The notes below the pieces were generated by a model that was not told the DNA's origin, did not search any database, and worked only from the letters and a program-made list of their open reading frames with translations. A stretch of 64,000 nt of DNA from Hyphomicrobiales bacterium (GTDB taxonomy: Bacteria; Pseudomonadota; Alphaproteobacteria; Rhizobiales; Rhizobiaceae), in the NCBI GenBank assembly GCA_900471515.1, contig UCFC01000020.1, forward strand, positions 1-64,000. Reading direction: 5' to 3'. A program made the position numbers and the translations under genes. Every line of letters starts with the position of its first letter. Position 1 is the first letter of the stretch. This document shows positions 61,743 through 64,000 of this stretch, in pieces.

Positions 61743-62627
61743 ATGTTCAATGGGTCCATCCCCGCGCTCGTAACCCCCTTCACCGATGCCGGCCTGGTCG
61801 ACGAAGACAGCTTCGCCGCTCATGTCGCCTGGCAGATCGAAGAGGGCAGCAGCGGCCTCGTTCCGGTCGGCACGACCGGCGAGTCGCCGACGCTGTCGCA
61901 TGCCGAGCACAAACGGGTGGTGGAACTCTGCATCGAGGTTGCGGCCGGGCGCGTGCCCGTCATGGCGGGCGCCGGCTCCAACAACACGCGCGAAGCGATC
62001 GAGCTTGCCCAGCATGCGCAGAAGGTCGGCGCCGATGCCGTGCTCGTCGTCACGCCCTATTACAACAAGCCGACGCAGAAGGGGCTGATTGCGCATTATT
62101 CGGCGATTGCCGAAGCCGTCGACCTGCCGATCTATATCTACAACATCCCCGGCCGTTCGGTCATCGACATGACGCCGGAGACGATGGGTGCGCTTGCCAA
62201 GGCCCACAAGAACATCGTCGGCGTCAAGGATGCGACCGGCAAGATCGAGCGCGTCTCCGAGCAGCGCATCACCTGCGGCAAGGATTTCCGCCAGCTCTCC
62301 GGTGAAGATGCGACGGCGCTCGGCTTCAACGCCCATGGCGGCATCGGCTGCATTTCCGTCACGGCCAATATCGCGCCGCGCCTCTGTGCCGAATTCCAGG
62401 CCGCGACGATTGCCGGCAACTATGCCAAGGCGCTGGAGCTGCAGGACCGGCTGATGCCGCTGCACAAGGCCGTCTTCATGGAACCCGGCGTCTGCGGCGC
62501 AAAATACGGCCTGTCGAAGCTTGGCCGCATGAGCCGCACCGTCCGCTCGCCGCTCATGTCCTCGCTGGAGCCCTCGACGGAAGCGGCAATCGACGCCGCC
62601 ATGCGTCATGCGGGCCTCCTTAACTAA
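61743..62627 (+). CDS. dapA: 4-hydroxy-tetrahydrodipicolinate synthase
   Basis: A 294-residue TIM-barrel aldolase condensing pyruvate with aspartate semialdehyde, the first committed step of lysine/DAP synthesis. It has [14 protein letters not shown], the Tyr in [24 protein letters not shown] and Schiff-base Lys in [15 protein letters not shown] 61743 with GTGAGGAG upstream. Length is typical. Followed by a hairpin and then smpB. Confidence 0.96.
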   Translation: MFNGSIPALVTPFTDAGLVDEDSFAAHVAWQIEEGSSGLVPVGTTGESPTLSHAEHKRVVELCIEVAAGRVPVMAGAGSNNTREAIELAQHAQKVGADAVLVVTPYYNKPTQKGLIAHYSAIAEAVDLPIYIYNIPGRSVIDMTPETMGALAKAHKNIVGVKDATGKIERVSEQRITCGKDFRQLSGEDATALGFNAHGGIGCISVTANIAPRLCAEFQAATIAGNYAKALELQDRLMPLHKAVFMEPGVCGAKYGLSKLGRMSRTVRSPLMSSLEPSTEAAIDAAMRHAGLLN

Positions 62628-62637
62628 GAGGAATTCC

Positions 62638-62661
62638 GGCCCATCTTCACAAGATCGGGCC
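62638..62661 (+). terminator. Hairpin between dapA and smpB
   Basis: GGCCCATCTT (62638-62647) pairs with AAGATCGGGCC (62651-62661) with one bulged base, followed by GTTCTCTT. It may attenuate rather than fully end transcription into smpB. Confidence 0.6.
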
Positions 62662-62727
62662 GTTCTCTTACATAGATCACAGGAAATGAGGGCGCGGCAT
62701 TCGCGCCCCGCGAATGGAATTATCGCC

Positions 62728-63207
62728 ATGGCCCCCAAAGGCAGCCAGCGTATCGTGAAGAAGGTTGTTGCGGAAAACCGCAAGGCCCGCTTCAACTACG
62801 AGATCATCGATACTTATGAGGCCGGCCTGGTGCTGAAGGGCACCGAGGTCAAGTCGCTGCGCGAAGGCAAGGCCAATATCGCCGAATCCTATGCCTCGGA
62901 CGAGGATGGCGAGATCTGGCTGATCAATTCCTATCTGCCGGAATATCTGCAGGCGAACCGCTTCAACCACGAGCCGCGCCGCCGCCGCAAGCTTCTCCTG
63001 TCCGGACGCGAGATCAACCGTCTGCGGGCGGGCATCAACCGCGAAGGCATGACGCTGATCCCGATGAAGATCTACTTCAACGATCGCGGCCGCGCCAAAC
63101 TTGAGCTCGCTCTGGCAAAGGGCAAGAAGCTGCATGACAAGCGCGAATCCGAGAAGGAGCGCGATTGGAACAGGCAGAAGAACCGCCTTCTGAAGGATAA
63201 CGGCTGA
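62728..63207 (+). CDS. smpB: SsrA-binding protein
   Basis: A 159-residue RNA-binding protein that delivers tmRNA to stalled ribosomes. Landmarks: [40 protein letters not shown] and the C-terminal basic tail [20 protein letters not shown] that inserts in the ribosomal A site. ATG 62728. Downstream of dapA as in related genomes. Confidence 0.97.
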   Translation: MAPKGSQRIVKKVVAENRKARFNYEIIDTYEAGLVLKGTEVKSLREGKANIAESYASDEDGEIWLINSYLPEYLQANRFNHEPRRRRKLLLSGREINRLRAGINREGMTLIPMKIYFNDRGRAKLELALAKGKKLHDKRESEKERDWNRQKNRLLKDNG

Positions 63208-63240
63208 CGTTGCCCGCCGTGTCAGGCGATCCGCAAGGGC

Positions 63241-63822
63241 TCAGTCCTCGAAATCGCTGGCCGGCGCCACTTCGGCAGGCCGGGGCGGACGTTCGGAGGG
63301 ATCGCGGCCGATCTCGGCCTTCAGCGACAGAAGATCGATGAAGTGATCGGCCTGCCGGCGCAGGTCGTCGGCGATCATTGGCGGCTGGGTCGACATGGTC
63401 GAAATGACCGAAACCTTGCGTCCCTTGCGTTGCAGCGCTTCGACCAGGGTGGTGAAATCGCCGTCGCCGGAGAAGATGACGAGGTGATCGACCGTTTCGG
63501 ACTGTTCCATGGCGTCGATCGCAAGCTCGATATCCATGTTGCCCTTGATCTTGCGGCGCCCCATGGAGTCGGTAAATTCCTTGGCGGGCTTGGTCACGAC
63601 CTTGTAGCCGTTATAATCCAGCCAGTCGATGAGCGGACGGATGGAGGAATATTCCTGGTCTTCGATTAGCGCGGTATAGTAGTAAGCGCGCAGCAGATAT
63701 CCGCGTTTCTGAAACGCTTTCAAGAGCTTGCGGTAATCGATATCAAAGCCGAGACTCTTGGATGCAGCGTAGAGGTTGGCGCCGTCTATGAATAGTGCAA
63801 TTTTTTCGCGTGGGTCAAACAT
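63241..63822 (-). CDS. NYN (LabA/DUF88) domain protein
   Basis: A 193-residue PIN-like putative ribonuclease. Acidic residues cluster in IALFIDGANLYAAS, KGNMDIELAIDAME and VIFSGDGDFTTLVEALQRKGRKV, the NYN metal site. It ends with a short Pro/Glu-rich tail. ATG 63822. It is convergent with smpB. NYN proteins of this group probably act in RNA turnover; the target is unknown. Confidence 0.88.
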   Translation of the reverse strand: MFDPREKIALFIDGANLYAASKSLGFDIDYRKLLKAFQKRGYLLRAYYYTALIEDQEYSSIRPLIDWLDYNGYKVVTKPAKEFTDSMGRRKIKGNMDIELAIDAMEQSETVDHLVIFSGDGDFTTLVEALQRKGRKVSVISTMSTQPPMIADDLRRQADHFIDLLSLKAEIGRDPSERPPRPAEVAPASDFED

Positions 63823-64000
63823 CGCTTACCAATCCAAAGAGAGTAATCGAAATCCATAAGCCACTTAGCCCAATAAAAACAGCGGCTTGTGAATGTGGCG
63901 TCGAGCTGTTCCGTACTTTATGAATTATTCATATATGAAAGATTTAGGGCACGATTCGTGATATTCCAAGCAACCTTCGGTGGAAATGTCATATTGTGCA
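63823..64000. other. AT-rich window edge upstream of the NYN gene
   Basis: These 178 bases are AT-rich (for example TGAATTATTCATATATGAAAG at about 63922-63942) and presumably hold the NYN-gene promoter and the region before the next gene outside the window. No gene is supportable. Confidence 0.4.

Overview
This window is a chromosome-like segment of an alphaproteobacterium, most consistent with the Rhizobiaceae (Rhizobium/Shinella/Ensifer/Agrobacterium relatives). The basis is high GC with strongly GC-biased third codon positions, a RopA/Omp2b-type porin, an iolR-iolCDEB inositol operon, the lytic transglycosylase-dapA-smpB-NYN neighbourhood, and copies of intergenic repeats of the kind common in rhizobia. 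About 65 protein genes, two toxin-antitoxin remnants and one tRNA-Ser(GCU) can be supported. No prophage, IS element, CRISPR array or rRNA was seen. Species-level placement is inference.

Layout. 1-9.7 kb: an Hsp70-like protein, an AmpR-type LysR regulator divergent from a class D beta-lactamase, an RND efflux operon, an APH-fold kinase and an SDR. 9.9-14.6 kb: ETF-ubiquinone oxidoreductase, an intact VapBC pair, an L,D-transpeptidase lipoprotein, and a DMT exporter divergent from an Lrp regulator. 14.7-20.3 kb: a four-gene iron-siderophore ABC operon and mgtE with an unusual leader. 20.3-29 kb: HxlR regulator with quinone oxidoreductase, MFS exporter, lipid kinase, diguanylate cyclase, and a polyamine gamma-glutamylation/aminotransferase pair. 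29-30.4 kb: a truncated hicAB locus, a phosphotriesterase-like gene and a rhizobial repeat. 30.4-34 kb: envelope glycosylation genes (GT39, GT2, flippase-like). 34-36.7 kb: an ECF42-type sigma factor behind three DGPF/YciI genes, with matching promoters pointing both ways. 36.7-45 kb: AMP nucleosidase, small secreted or membrane proteins, HisC-like aminotransferase, two PilZ proteins, MATE exporter. 45-53.3 kb: inositol catabolism (iolB, iolE, iolD, iolC-J fusion, iolR, Gfo/Idh dehydrogenase). 53.4-58.4 kb: a ferredoxin reductase-like flavoprotein, tRNA-Ser, an ArsR-led membrane operon and the porin. 58.5-64 kb: alpha/beta hydrolase, lytic transglycosylase, dapA, smpB, NYN ribonuclease-like protein.

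The most interesting signals are regulatory. (i) The intergenic DNA between the three DGPF genes and a 55-residue membrane protein carries three strand-specific matches to the ECF42 promoter pattern (TGTCGA, 17 bases, CGWC). One is palindromic and could fire both ways, which would put an undescribed small protein in the regulon. (ii) The porin leader can form two mutually exclusive hairpins, one of which hides the Shine-Dalgarno sequence. (iii) A perfect GGAA-N6-TTCC site and a near-match exactly 30 bp away precede iolC, the first overlapping the iolR stop codon. (iv) hicA and hicB are both truncated, at opposite outer ends. (v) mgtE has a structured leader spanned by a 54-codon frame that ends on the mgtE start codon. 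All functional statements rest on sequence reading and remembered family knowledge; no database search was run.
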